A DNA stretch of 5,839 nucleotides from Promethearchaeota archaeon (GCA_019894655.1 JAGXNZ010000150.1:1-5839), one strand, 5' to 3'; counted from the first letter of the stretch, positions 1-4,769 are shown. A program made the numbers and translations. Notes: a model not told the origin generated them from the sequence alone.

Positions 1-70
1 GTTATGTCTTAATATAATTCTTTATCTAAATTTAATATAATATATATCCTTATTAAAATCGAGAAAATAA

Positions 71-92
71 GTTTTAAATAACAATTAATTGT
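71..92 (+). promoter_or_regulatory. TATA-like box and 12-bp palindrome before the DUF3795 gene
   Basis: TTTTAAATA at about 72-80 is a plausible archaeal TATA box for the gene starting at 101. Immediately after it, 81-92 is the perfect palindrome ACAATTAATTGT, which would lie at or near the transcription start and could be a repressor site. There is no clear Shine-Dalgarno sequence, only a weak GGT, so the mRNA may be leaderless or nearly so. The remainder of 1-70 is AT-rich with nothing else recognisable. Short AT palindromes arise easily by chance in such DNA. Confidence 0.35.
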
Positions 93-100
93 GGTAAATA

Positions 101-565
101 ATGGTTGAAGTAAAAGAAGAATTGTTAGCACCTTGCGGCTTATGGTGTGGGGTGTGTTCAATATATATCGCGCATGAAAATAATAATTTAAAGTTTAAAG
201 AGAAATTATTGCCAGCATATAAAGCGTTTGCGAAAACTTTAGACGATATTGCTTGCACAGGTTGTCTATCAGAGGATACTGTTTTCCCGGTTTGTAAGAT
301 GTGCGCTATCAAAAAATGTTGTAAAGATAGAAATATTAAAGGATGTTACCAATGTGAAGAATTTCCATGTAAGTATATTGATAACTTTCCAATCCCAGTT
401 GGGAAAAAAGTTATTCTTCGATCAGTTCCATTTTGGCGTAAACACGGAACCGAAAAGTATGTTGAAGCAGAAATGGATAGATATCACTGCCCAGAATGTG
501 GAAATCAATTATTTCGTGGTGCAAAAAGGTGTAACCAATGCAAAGTGCCTGTTAGTGTAGATTAA
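101..565 (+). CDS. DUF3795-type Cys-rich protein with C-terminal zinc ribbon
   Basis: The protein has 154 residues and 16 cysteines. The N-terminal part has the DUF3795 pattern: APCGLWCGVC (Cys12, 16, 19), CTGC (52, 55), CKMC (65, 68), the CC pair 73-74, then GCYQCEEFPC (82, 85, 90). Residues 130-147 add a separate CPECG...CNQC zinc-ribbon knuckle (Cys130, 133, 144, 147). No enzyme activity is established for DUF3795; it is a small putative metal-binding protein common in archaea and anaerobic bacteria. The cysteines suggest zinc or possibly another metal centre in the cytoplasm. No signal peptide or membrane segment is visible. The ATG at 101 is chosen because it precedes the conserved APCG block by nine residues and follows a TATA-like box. 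It is convergent with the regulator at 589-792, with only 23 bp between the stops. Confidence 0.85.
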   Translation: MVEVKEELLAPCGLWCGVCSIYIAHENNNLKFKEKLLPAYKAFAKTLDDIACTGCLSEDTVFPVCKMCAIKKCCKDRNIKGCYQCEEFPCKYIDNFPIPVGKKVILRSVPFWRKHGTEKYVEAEMDRYHCPECGNQLFRGAKRCNQCKVPVSVD

Positions 566-578
566 TATAGATTTTAAA

Positions 579-606
579 ATAAAAAAAATTATGACCTGTT
601 TTTTTG
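579..606. terminator. Back-to-back poly-T terminators of two convergent genes
   Basis: The A-run at 581-588 reads as eight Ts on the minus strand directly after the stop of the ribbon-helix-helix gene. On the plus strand, seven Ts at 599-605 lie about 35 bp past the DUF3795 stop, inside the last codons of the opposing gene. Archaeal termination usually relies on such T-tracts without a strong hairpin. Confidence 0.5.
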
Positions 607-792
607 ATTGCTTCTAACAAGCATTTTAAAAGTGTCATCCTCTAAATTTTCGAACATTTTAAGTTCATCTCCCAAGAATTCGCTTAATGCGGTTCTTATA
701 GCCTGGCTTCGACTCGGATATAATCCCAAATCATTTAGAGTTTGAATTGCTTCTAGATATTTTTCTGGTAGGTTTATAGTAATAATTTTCAT
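589..792 (-). CDS. CopG-type ribbon-helix-helix DNA-binding regulator
   Basis: This 67-residue protein has the full ribbon-helix-helix fold pattern. A beta strand, KIITINLP (2-9), would enter the DNA major groove; helix A covers about 10-22, and the turn plus helix B carry SRSQAIRTALSEFL (27-40). Such proteins bind palindromic or direct-repeat operators as dimers or tetramers. The last 25 residues are acidic then basic and lack a NikR-type metal domain, so no ligand can be named. I start at the ATG at 792 rather than the upstream TTG at 801: the purine-rich GAAGGG sits about nine bases before the ATG but abuts the TTG, and the ATG gives the usual short N-terminus before the strand. No toxin gene lies beside it, so an antitoxin role is not supported. 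It may regulate itself through sites in the spacer behind it. Confidence 0.85.
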   Translation of the reverse strand: MKIITINLPEKYLEAIQTLNDLGLYPSRSQAIRTALSEFLGDELKMFENLEDDTFKMLVRSNQKNRS

Positions 793-886
793 CTTTCTCA
801 ACCCTTCGTTTAAAAGTCATAAAAAGTGCTGTTTTTAAAATTTATATATTATTCATATTTCGTCGGATCATTTATAAATAAAGAAT

Positions 887-917
887 ATTAACGCTTTGAT
901 GGTATTAAGCGCTTAAT
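887..917. promoter_or_regulatory. 14-bp perfect palindrome plus degenerate copy upstream of the RHH gene
   Basis: Bases 904-917 read ATTAAGCGCTTAAT, a perfect palindrome with a GC core in otherwise AT-rich DNA. A related sequence, ATTAACGCTT, lies at 887-896, so this may be a tandem operator with centres about 18-20 bp apart. A looser inverted repeat (TTCGTC at 858-863, GACGAATAT at 922-930) brackets the area. The sites lie 95-125 bp upstream of the ribbon-helix-helix start, beyond the most likely TATA box (minus strand of about 840-849), a position compatible with autoregulation. The link is inferred from position only. Confidence 0.4.
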
Positions 918-955
918 TAATGACGAATATATAATATTAGTGCCTTAATACTTGG

Positions 956-963
956 AAAAAAAA
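956..963 (-). terminator. Poly-T terminator after the 250-residue gene
   Basis: Eight As on the plus strand give eight Ts on the minus strand a few bases after the stop codon at 969-971. This is a plausible archaeal T-tract terminator separating this gene from the regulator downstream. Confidence 0.45.
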
Positions 964-968
964 TAAGA

Positions 969-1721
969 TTAGAAGGGTTTATTAATGGATTTGATGCGTA
1001 ATACTAGTGAAAACGAGGATTTATATAGCTCTGCATTACTCATCTCTTTGATGTCTTTTAAATAAGTTAGACTATAATCTGCTTCCCGCTTCAAGTAGTT
1101 TATATCTTTTGTTTTATGCTCGTAATCTAAATATGCATCAATTTGTAACACATTTTCATCTAACTTTTTAGGAAACTGCGGGGTCATATTAAACGTGAAC
1201 AATAAATCTGGTTTTGAGGCTTTGACAGCATCAAATACAAATAAGATGTTTGGTTGGGTATAGGAAATAAACGATTCTATATTGTGAAACAAATCATCAA
1301 TTTTGATTTTTAGGTTAGAATCTTCTAAGACACTGCAATCGCTAATTTTTGGAAAAACGAATTTCTCCTTTCCTCTAAAGGCGAGTTCTATTTCATTTAA
1401 ACTTAAAAATTTCTTAAAGATGTCGTCATTTTTCTCTAAAACAAATTCATTAGTTATTGGATCAGACTTGGTATATAACACTAGAGAACTTGATGATAAC
1501 AAATTGATTTTCTGGTAATAAATATTGAAATCAGGATTATATGGCAGATTTATAACACTTTTATCTCCACCTAGGCCAAGTTGAGCCATAATATTCGTTG
1601 GACCTTGGCTCGTTAAAGTTAATAAGAGAAATGCTCTGAAATTTTCAAGTTCAATAAAATTGGTAAAACCATTAAAAAATTCCTCAACGATTTTAATTTT
1701 ATTATTTAACGCTTCGGACAT
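969..1721 (-). CDS. Hypothetical soluble protein, 250 residues
   Basis: I do not recognise this family. The protein has no signal peptide, no membrane segment long enough to span a bilayer, no Cys cluster and no nucleotide-binding loop. It begins with a predicted helical stretch (about 1-35). A Gly-rich segment TSQGPTNIMAQLGLGG follows at about 37-52, and then alternating hydrophobic/polar stretches suggest an alpha/beta fold, including ILFVFDAVK and LLFTFNMTP in the second half. The C-terminus ends in a beta-like run, SSFSLVLRIKS. Low-complexity runs are limited to SSSS in the middle. The start at 1721 is preceded by GATGAT seven bases upstream and by a TATA-like sequence. It lies 55 bp downstream of the metal-dependent repressor gene on the same strand, so the two could be co-transcribed or it may be a separately promoted target. 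Function unknown. Confidence 0.75.
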   Translation of the reverse strand: MSEALNNKIKIVEEFFNGFTNFIELENFRAFLLLTLTSQGPTNIMAQLGLGGDKSVINLPYNPDFNIYYQKINLLSSSSLVLYTKSDPITNEFVLEKNDDIFKKFLSLNEIELAFRGKEKFVFPKISDCSVLEDSNLKIKIDDLFHNIESFISYTQPNILFVFDAVKASKPDLLFTFNMTPQFPKKLDENVLQIDAYLDYEHKTKDINYLKREADYSLTYLKDIKEMSNAELYKSSFSLVLRIKSINKPF

Positions 1722-1734
1722 ATTCGAATCATCT

Positions 1735-1774
1735 GATATATATAATATTTCTTTAAAGAATTAATTATAATTAA
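1735..1774 (-). promoter_or_regulatory. TATA-like box and two abutting palindromes before the 250-residue gene
   Basis: On the minus strand, an ATATTATATATAT stretch at about 1736-1748 could be a TATA box for the gene starting at 1721, giving a very short leader. Directly upstream, 1749-1760 is the perfect palindrome TTCTTTAAAGAA and 1761-1774 the perfect palindrome TTAATTATAATTAA. They abut and fill the position where the BRE and upstream control would lie. Both are AT-rich, so chance is a serious alternative. Confidence 0.35.
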
Positions 1775-1776
1775 AT

Positions 1777-2193
1777 CTAATCATGATATTTCAAAATAAA
1801 ATTACGGAAAGACTCTTTAACTTCTTGAGTTATGTGATGCTCAATATCGCACGATATCTTTTCTACGAGTTCATCATCATTTATTTTTAGGATTTCTTTA
1901 AAGAAAGTCCGAAGCAGAGTGTGGGTTTCTTCTAACTGAAGAGCATATTTTTTTCCCTTATCTGTAAGTCTAATTGATTTTCTAGGTTCCCATTTTATCA
2001 ATTTTTTATTTTTTAGCTTATCTAGCATTCCAGAAACTGAAGCGGGTTCGACCTGCAGATTCTCTGCTATCTCTTTGTTAGTTACCCAACCTCCTTTTTT
2101 TTTCTTTGAAATATTATAGATGATATCTAAATATCTTTGATAACTCTCTGGTATCTCTGATATTTCGGAGGTAATTTTTTCTTTAATACTCAT
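1777..2193 (-). CDS. DtxR/MntR-family metal-dependent transcriptional repressor
   Basis: The protein has 138 residues, close to MntR (142), and ends without the SH3-like domain of DtxR. Residues 15-80 form the winged helix: SYQRYLDIIYNI, the recognition helix ENLQVEPASVSGMLDKL (44-60), and a wing ending RLTDKGKKYA. Residues 88-125 are the dimerisation and metal-binding part, with His91, Cys115, Glu118 and His119 in THTLLR and SCDIEHHIT. By alignment from memory these match DtxR His79, Cys102, Glu105, His106, or MntR His77, Glu99, Glu102, His103. Cys115 is the iron-type (DtxR/IdeR) choice. The residue matching DtxR Met10 or MntR Asp8 is Arg20, which is odd, though Asp23 matches MntR Glu11. The family represses metal uptake genes when Fe2+ or Mn2+ is bound. 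No transporter is in view. A TATA box 23-30 bp before the ATG suggests a leaderless mRNA. Confidence 0.88.
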   Translation of the reverse strand: MSIKEKITSEISEIPESYQRYLDIIYNISKKKKGGWVTNKEIAENLQVEPASVSGMLDKLKNKKLIKWEPRKSIRLTDKGKKYALQLEETHTLLRTFFKEILKINDDELVEKISCDIEHHITQEVKESFRNFILKYHD

Positions 2194-2215
2194 CGTTTTC
2201 TAAATAGAAATAATC

Positions 2216-2240
2216 TTTATAATATTTACCTTGCCAAGTT
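2216..2240 (-). promoter_or_regulatory. TATA box and overlapping operator-like palindrome of the DtxR/MntR gene
   Basis: Reading the minus strand, ATTATAAA (2216-2223) is a good TATA box 23-30 bp before the repressor ATG at 2193. Immediately upstream, 2228-2240 is ACCTTGCCAAGTT, an inverted repeat around the central C at 2234 with five of six arm positions paired and the core CTTGCCAAG perfect. It occupies the BRE position, where a bound repressor would block TFB, so negative autoregulation is a reasonable inference. The same 141-bp spacer (2194-2334) holds the promoter of the divergent kinase gene. Confidence 0.45.
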
Positions 2241-2334
2241 TCATAACATTTATCATTCTTAAAAATTTATTTATTTTTCAGTAAAAAAGTTCTTGAAATA
2301 TTTATCAAAATTAAAAGTTTAAAGATGTGAGCTC

Positions 2335-2901
2335 ATGATTAAAGATTTTCCTGGTAAATTAGTATTAGTCGTAGGTAATTCAGGCTCAGGTAAAGATTCA
2401 ATAAATTCTGAAGTAGTTAAAAGATTTCCATCTGATTTAAAAGAAATTCATCTTTCTCGACGATACATTACAAGACCATCTTCAGAAACAGAAGATAATA
2501 TCGCAATAACTCCAAAAATATTTAAAGAAATGTCTCTTCAGAAGAAATTCGCTCTTGAGTGGCACATTTACGATTTGGATTATGGTGTTCCTGTAGACAT
2601 TGACGATTGGTTAAAAAAAGGACACCCCGTAATCGTAAATGTTAGCCGAACAATTGTGAAAAAAGCTCGTAGCATTTACCGTAACATTTTAGTTGTTTTT
2701 ATCAAAGTACCCTTCGATATAACTCTTAAGAGAGTAAAAGAAAGAGCCCGAGAAAGCGGAAAACTTTTACAAGAAAGAATCCAAAGAGCAAAGGATAACC
2801 AAAATTTTCCCGACGCGGATGCTATCGTGGATAATTCTGGAGAATTGGAAATTGCTATCGATCAATTCCTAAGGTATTTAATAAGTATGGTTAAAATATA
2901 A
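2335..2901 (+). CDS. phnN: PhnN-like ribose 1,5-bisphosphate phosphokinase (guanylate-kinase fold)
   Basis: The 188-residue protein has the usual PhnN length. The P-loop GNSGSGKDS (14-22) carries the KDS ending typical of PhnN rather than the KST/KGT of guanylate kinases. SRRYITRP (41-48), LEWHIYDLDYGVP (74-86) and VNVSR (101-105) match the conserved PhnN blocks, and RVKERARESG (133-142) is the lid region with its arginines. The known reaction is ATP-dependent conversion of ribose 1,5-bisphosphate to PRPP in the cytoplasm, the last step of the bacterial C-P lyase route. No other phn gene is in view. In archaea ribose 1,5-bisphosphate also arises from AMP phosphorylase, so a PRPP-salvage role is possible (inference). 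The ATG at 2335 follows TGTGAG at a short spacing; an ATG at 2324 runs straight into a stop. A TATA-like ATTTATC lies near 2300. A non-PhnN nucleotide kinase is the main alternative. Confidence 0.78.
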   Translation: MIKDFPGKLVLVVGNSGSGKDSINSEVVKRFPSDLKEIHLSRRYITRPSSETEDNIAITPKIFKEMSLQKKFALEWHIYDLDYGVPVDIDDWLKKGHPVIVNVSRTIVKKARSIYRNILVVFIKVPFDITLKRVKERARESGKLLQERIQRAKDNQNFPDADAIVDNSGELEIAIDQFLRYLISMVKI

Positions 2902-2906
2902 GAAAT

Positions 2907-2988
2907 TTATTAAAACGCATAAAAATTTTTTAATAAGAGAAATTATAGTAATTACTTCTAAGGCCCGATTTGTTTTGGTTTTTTTTTT
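2907..2988 (+). terminator. Terminator region of the PhnN-like gene: AT hairpin and T10 tract
   Basis: The arms TTATTAAAA (2907-2915) and TTTTAATAA (2928-2936) can form a weak hairpin just past the stop, with six Ts at 2926-2931. A run of ten Ts at 2979-2988 is a stronger archaeal stop signal. The tRNA-like fragment at 2962-2975 lies between the two. Confidence 0.5.
2962..2975 (+). pseudogene. tRNA-His-like 5' acceptor fragment
   Basis: GGCCCGATTTGTTT matches the first 14 bases of the intact tRNA-His (GGCCCGGTTTGTAT) at 12 positions, including the His-specific G-1. The difference at position 6 (A for G) pairs exactly with the T67 of the tRNA-His-like 3' half at 4770-4835, giving eight unbroken pairs (G-1 to 7 with 66 to 73). 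No D-arm or anticodon arm follows; the next bases are a T-tract. It is either a decayed 5' end of the same broken tRNA gene or a GC-rich coincidence. By hand estimate an exact match of this composition is unlikely in so AT-rich a window. Confidence 0.4.
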
Positions 2989-3003
2989 ACTAAAAATTTT
3001 TAA

Positions 3004-3171
3004 AAATACATAAAATTTTATCTAACTTCTTTTATAGATGAGCCAATTCTTGAGAGAAAACCTTTTAACGTCAAAATTTTGTCAAAGATTAGCATTATTC
3101 ATGAGGACAGAGAACTTATATTGAGAAACGGTCAATTAACATTCCCGAAATTATTTAAGAAAATAAATTAG
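3004..3171 (+). pseudogene. Open frame without start codon, possible gene 3' remnant
   Basis: This frame is open for about 55 codons after a TAA at 3001-3003 and ends at TAG 3169-3171, but contains no ATG or GTG; the only candidate is a TTG inside. The second half looks protein-like (IDEPILERKPFNVKI, then IHEDRELILRNGQLTFPKL), with sensible charged/hydrophobic alternation. I do not recognise it. It ends 15 bp before the tRNA-His 3' end. It is best read as the tail of a gene whose front has been lost, in a spacer (2902-3186) that otherwise holds only terminator sequence and the tRNA-like fragment. It may also be chance. Confidence 0.3.
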
Positions 3172-3186
3172 AAATGAGAAAAAGGA

Positions 3187-3290
3187 TGGGGCCCGGTACG
3201 GGAATCGAACCCGTCTCTAGGGATTCACAGTCCCCAATACTATCCATTATACGGAGTTAGCTTGCTATACTCCTCTATACAAACCGGGCC
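3187..3290 (-). tRNA. tRNA-His (anticodon GTG) with 28-nt D-loop intron
   Basis: Read on the minus strand, the acceptor stem is GCCCGGT/ACCGGGC, with an encoded G-1 (3290) facing C73 (3190), the identity elements of tRNA-His. CCA is encoded at 3189-3187. After removing the intron, the D-arm is GTAT...GTAT, and the anticodon arm is GGGGA-CTGTGAA-TCCCT with anticodon GTG (plus-strand 3226-3228). The variable loop is AGAG, and the T-arm is ACGGG-TTCGATT-CCCGT. All stems pair, with G-T wobbles in the D-stem and at 27-43. The gene must be spliced before it is functional. An AT-rich box on the minus strand at about 3301-3311 may be its promoter. Five Ts at 3183-3179 on the minus strand follow closely. 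It appears to be the functional copy; a related broken copy lies at 2962-2975 and 4770-4835. Confidence 0.93.
3247..3274 (-). other. 28-nt BHB intron in the tRNA-His D-loop (between positions 15 and 16)
   Basis: On the minus strand the exon GTAT pairs with a GTAT near the intron 3' end (U-A and G-U pairs), giving the four-pair central helix. The 5' bulge is AGA, the 3' bulge is AAT, and the intron core is the hairpin GGAGT...ACTCC with an inner TAG-CAAG-CTA. This is the 3-4-3 bulge-helix-bulge layout cut by archaeal tRNA endonuclease. Cutting after the second base of each bulge leaves the mature D-arm reading GTATAGTGGATAGTAT. The outer exon helix is weak, with three wobbles. Because GTATA occurs at both junctions, a register leaving GTATAATGG cannot be excluded. 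Confidence 0.82.
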
Positions 3291-3322
3291 TTAGGTATAT
3301 CTTAAATATAATTTTACCTACT

Positions 3323-3383
3323 AAAAAAATCTTATGAGTTAAGAACAAAAAAAGTGTTTATCAAAAACATAACCTTAAAAAAA
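3323..3383 (-). terminator. Three poly-T tracts between the LRR gene and tRNA-His
   Basis: On the minus strand there are three runs of seven Ts (3383-3377, 3353-3347, 3329-3323). They lie downstream of the LRR gene stop at 3398 and upstream of the tRNA-His on the same strand. A series of T-tracts is a typical archaeal terminator and would keep the tRNA under its own promoter. Confidence 0.5.
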
Positions 3384-3397
3384 CATAAGAGAAAAAT

Positions 3398-4039
3398 TTA
3401 GTTTTTAATAATAGTAATATCATCTTTTATTAAAGCGTCTGGAATTGATTCTAAAGGATTTCCTCTTAGTTGTATCTTTTTTAACGACTTTAACATAGCA
3501 ATAGAGCTAGGCAGTTCCTTTAATCTGTTTCCGTCCAACCAAAAAGATTTGAGCGAATCCATTTCCCCGATTGTGTCAGGTAATTGTTCCAAATTATTAT
3601 TTGCTAAGCAAAAAAAGCTCATGTTTTTGAGATTTCCAATCGACGAGGGTAATGTCTTTAATCCATTATTTCTTATAGAAAATTCTTTTAAACTTTTTAA
3701 ATCCCCAAAACCTTCTGGTAAATCGTTTATGTCGTTATCATCGAGATAAAATGTCTCCAAAGATTTGAGCCCCCCTATCGAATCGGGCAGTGTTTCAAGA
3801 TGATTACTATTCAAAGCTAAATGGCGAAGGTTTCTTAAATTACCAATCGAATTCGACATTGAAGCGATGTTGTTATTCGCCAGATTTAGGCATTGTAGAG
3901 AGATAACTTTTGTCACTACCTCTGGAAAAGCTTCTAGCTTATTATCAGCTATGCTGAGAACTTCTAAGAATTTTAGCTTCGCGATTGCTTCAGGTATGGT
4001 CTTGATCGAGTTTCTATCCAAATCTAATTCTCTTAACAT
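3398..4039 (-). CDS. Leucine-rich-repeat protein, probably 5'-truncated
   Basis: The 213 residues are almost wholly nine leucine-rich repeats of exactly 23 residues, starting at residues 2, 25, 48, 71, 94, 117, 140, 163 and 186. The consensus LxxLxLxxNxLxxLPxxIGxLxx is that of SHOC2- and Ras-suppressor-like LRRs. Such solenoids bind protein partners through the concave beta face; no enzyme domain, signal peptide or membrane helix is present. The ATG at 4039 starts at residue 1 of a repeat with no N-cap. In-frame codons upstream (4040-4075) continue with the second half of a further repeat before a TAG, so the gene has probably lost its 5' part. No Shine-Dalgarno precedes the ATG. It may still be translated as a shorter LRR protein. 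LRR proteins of this type are frequent in Asgard archaea, but also in other archaea and bacteria. Confidence 0.85.
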   Translation of the reverse strand: MLRELDLDRNSIKTIPEAIAKLKFLEVLSIADNKLEAFPEVVTKVISLQCLNLANNNIASMSNSIGNLRNLRHLALNSNHLETLPDSIGGLKSLETFYLDDNDINDLPEGFGDLKSLKEFSIRNNGLKTLPSSIGNLKNMSFFCLANNNLEQLPDTIGEMDSLKSFWLDGNRLKELPSSIAMLKSLKKIQLRGNPLESIPDALIKDDITIIKN

Positions 4040-4075
4040 TAAAAACTTACATACAACTTGAGGGACCGTACTAAT
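4040..4075 (-). pseudogene. In-frame LRR remnant upstream of the LRR start
   Basis: Reading the minus strand from 4075, twelve codons in the same frame as the LRR gene encode ISTVPQVVCKFL, fitting the xLxxLPxxIxxLxx half of the 23-residue repeat with the spacing kept into the ATG. The codon before them is TAG (4078-4076). No recognisable LRR sequence continues in any frame beyond that point. This supports a gene that was once longer and was cut or decayed near 4076. Confidence 0.6.
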
Positions 4076-4178
4076 CTAGTACCCACCGATAATCTGACTT
4101 TTCAAAACATTTAAATAATTGTTATACGTATTTGTGAAATATACTATTTGTTTAAAGTACTCTTATAGGTGATAGACA

Positions 4179-4337
4179 ATTTCTAAGACATGGATAATAT
4201 GGTTAATTATTCTCTTGATTGTTGGAATAATTTGGCTGGTATTTGCATTTGGTCAAACGATTCTCTCAGGGGGATTTCCTATATGGATGCTTATTGGTGC
4301 AATATGTATTATTAGTCTATTTAAAAGGAAAGAGTAA
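4179..4337 (+). CDS. Small two-helix membrane protein with no canonical start codon
   Basis: This frame encodes about 52 residues with strongly membrane-like content. A first hydrophobic helix rich in Trp, Ile and Leu (about 5-24) is followed by the polar turn GQTILSGGFP, a second hydrophobic helix (about 35-48) and a basic tail, KRKE. The topology would place the tail in the cytoplasm. The upstream in-frame stop is TAG at 4173-4175 and there is no ATG or GTG in frame. Possible starts are the ATT at 4179, which follows AGGTGA at a normal spacing, or the TTG at 4215, which would cut into the first helix. The ATG at 4190 is in another frame. The lack of a start may mean a non-standard start or a decayed gene. 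No function can be assigned. Confidence 0.4.
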   Translation: MSKTWIIWLIILLIVGIIWLVFAFGQTILSGGFPIWMLIGAICIISLFKRKE

Positions 4338-4663
4338 TGTAATCAAATTTCTACCTTAACTGACTTTGAATCTTTACTCGGCGGGAACAAACTTTACCTG
4401 AGAAAGACCAGAGATAAAATGACTCTGGAAAGTACGACGTGTACACCCGAAAATCAGACAAAAAAGAGCGAGCAGATTTAGGCGCGCACGTGATGAGCCA
4501 CAACTTATTGTATTCGGGAAGGCAAAAACCTCACTACATGGAAGAAGAGAGCGTGAAAGGAATCTTAGCGGGAACGAAGCCAGAAGAGAAAAAAGCGTGT
4601 GCCGATTTTCTCGACCGCTACGAAATTAAAGTTATGAACCAAAGCAATATTTTCTATTGCTAA
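4338..4663 (+). pseudogene. Frameshifted remnant of an unrecognised gene
   Basis: Two overlapping frames both look coding. The first, open from 4338 to the TAG at 4479, has no start codon and includes FESLLGGNKLYLRKTRDK. The second is open from 4418 and ends at TAA 4661-4663; from the GTG at 4439 it gives 74 residues with a mixed charged composition (KPEEKKACADFLDRYEIKV). A single frameshift at about 4418-4440 would join them into one protein of about 100 residues. The GC content and codons such as GCG, CGC and ACG are richer than in the neighbouring genes, hinting at acquired DNA. No family is recognised. If the GTG at 4439 is used, a 74-residue protein could still be made; there is no good ribosome site before it. 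Confidence 0.45.
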
Positions 4664-4672
4664 TTTTTTTTT
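4644..4672 (+). terminator. Hairpin plus T9 terminator
   Basis: GCAATA (4644-4649) and TATTGC (4655-4660) form a perfect six-pair stem around the loop TTTTC. The TAA stop codon and nine Ts (4664-4672) follow immediately. The stem overlaps the last codons of the frame ending at 4663. It is a clean terminator for transcription arriving from the left. Confidence 0.65.
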
Positions 4673-4769
4673 AAAAATAAAATACAAAAACGACATGATA
4701 ATAAAATGGGTATAAGCACCAAATTAGACGATATCGAGTTTTTTGCTATAAATTTGTCGGATTTAACAA

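Noticed and set aside
85..312. Minus-strand ORF of 75 codons
   Set aside because: It lies opposite the well-supported DUF3795 gene and shows no family features.
249..560. Plus-strand ORF of 103 codons in another frame of the DUF3795 gene
   Set aside because: The overlapping frame with its ordered cysteine motifs is clearly the real one.
1303..1518. Plus-strand ORF of 71 codons
   Set aside because: It is an antisense shadow of the 250-residue gene, without a promoter or ribosome site.
1893..1906. Palindrome TTTCTTTAAAGAAA, similar to the one at 1749-1760
   Set aside because: It lies inside the repressor coding region over Phe-Phe-Lys-Glu codons, so codon use explains it.
3782..3788. ATCGGGC, complementary to a tRNA-like acceptor strand
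   Set aside because: It is inside LRR codons for Pro-Asp-Ser, is on the wrong strand to be a partner of the 3' half, and lacks flanking tRNA similarity.
3398..4039. Repetitive DNA that could be taken for a tandem repeat or CRISPR
   Set aside because: The periodicity is 69 bp and arises from 23-residue LRRs; units are diverged and translate in one frame. No CRISPR repeat-spacer pattern is present.
3549..4061. Two plus-strand ORFs opposite the LRR gene
   Set aside because: Both are antisense shadows of the regular 23-residue repeats.
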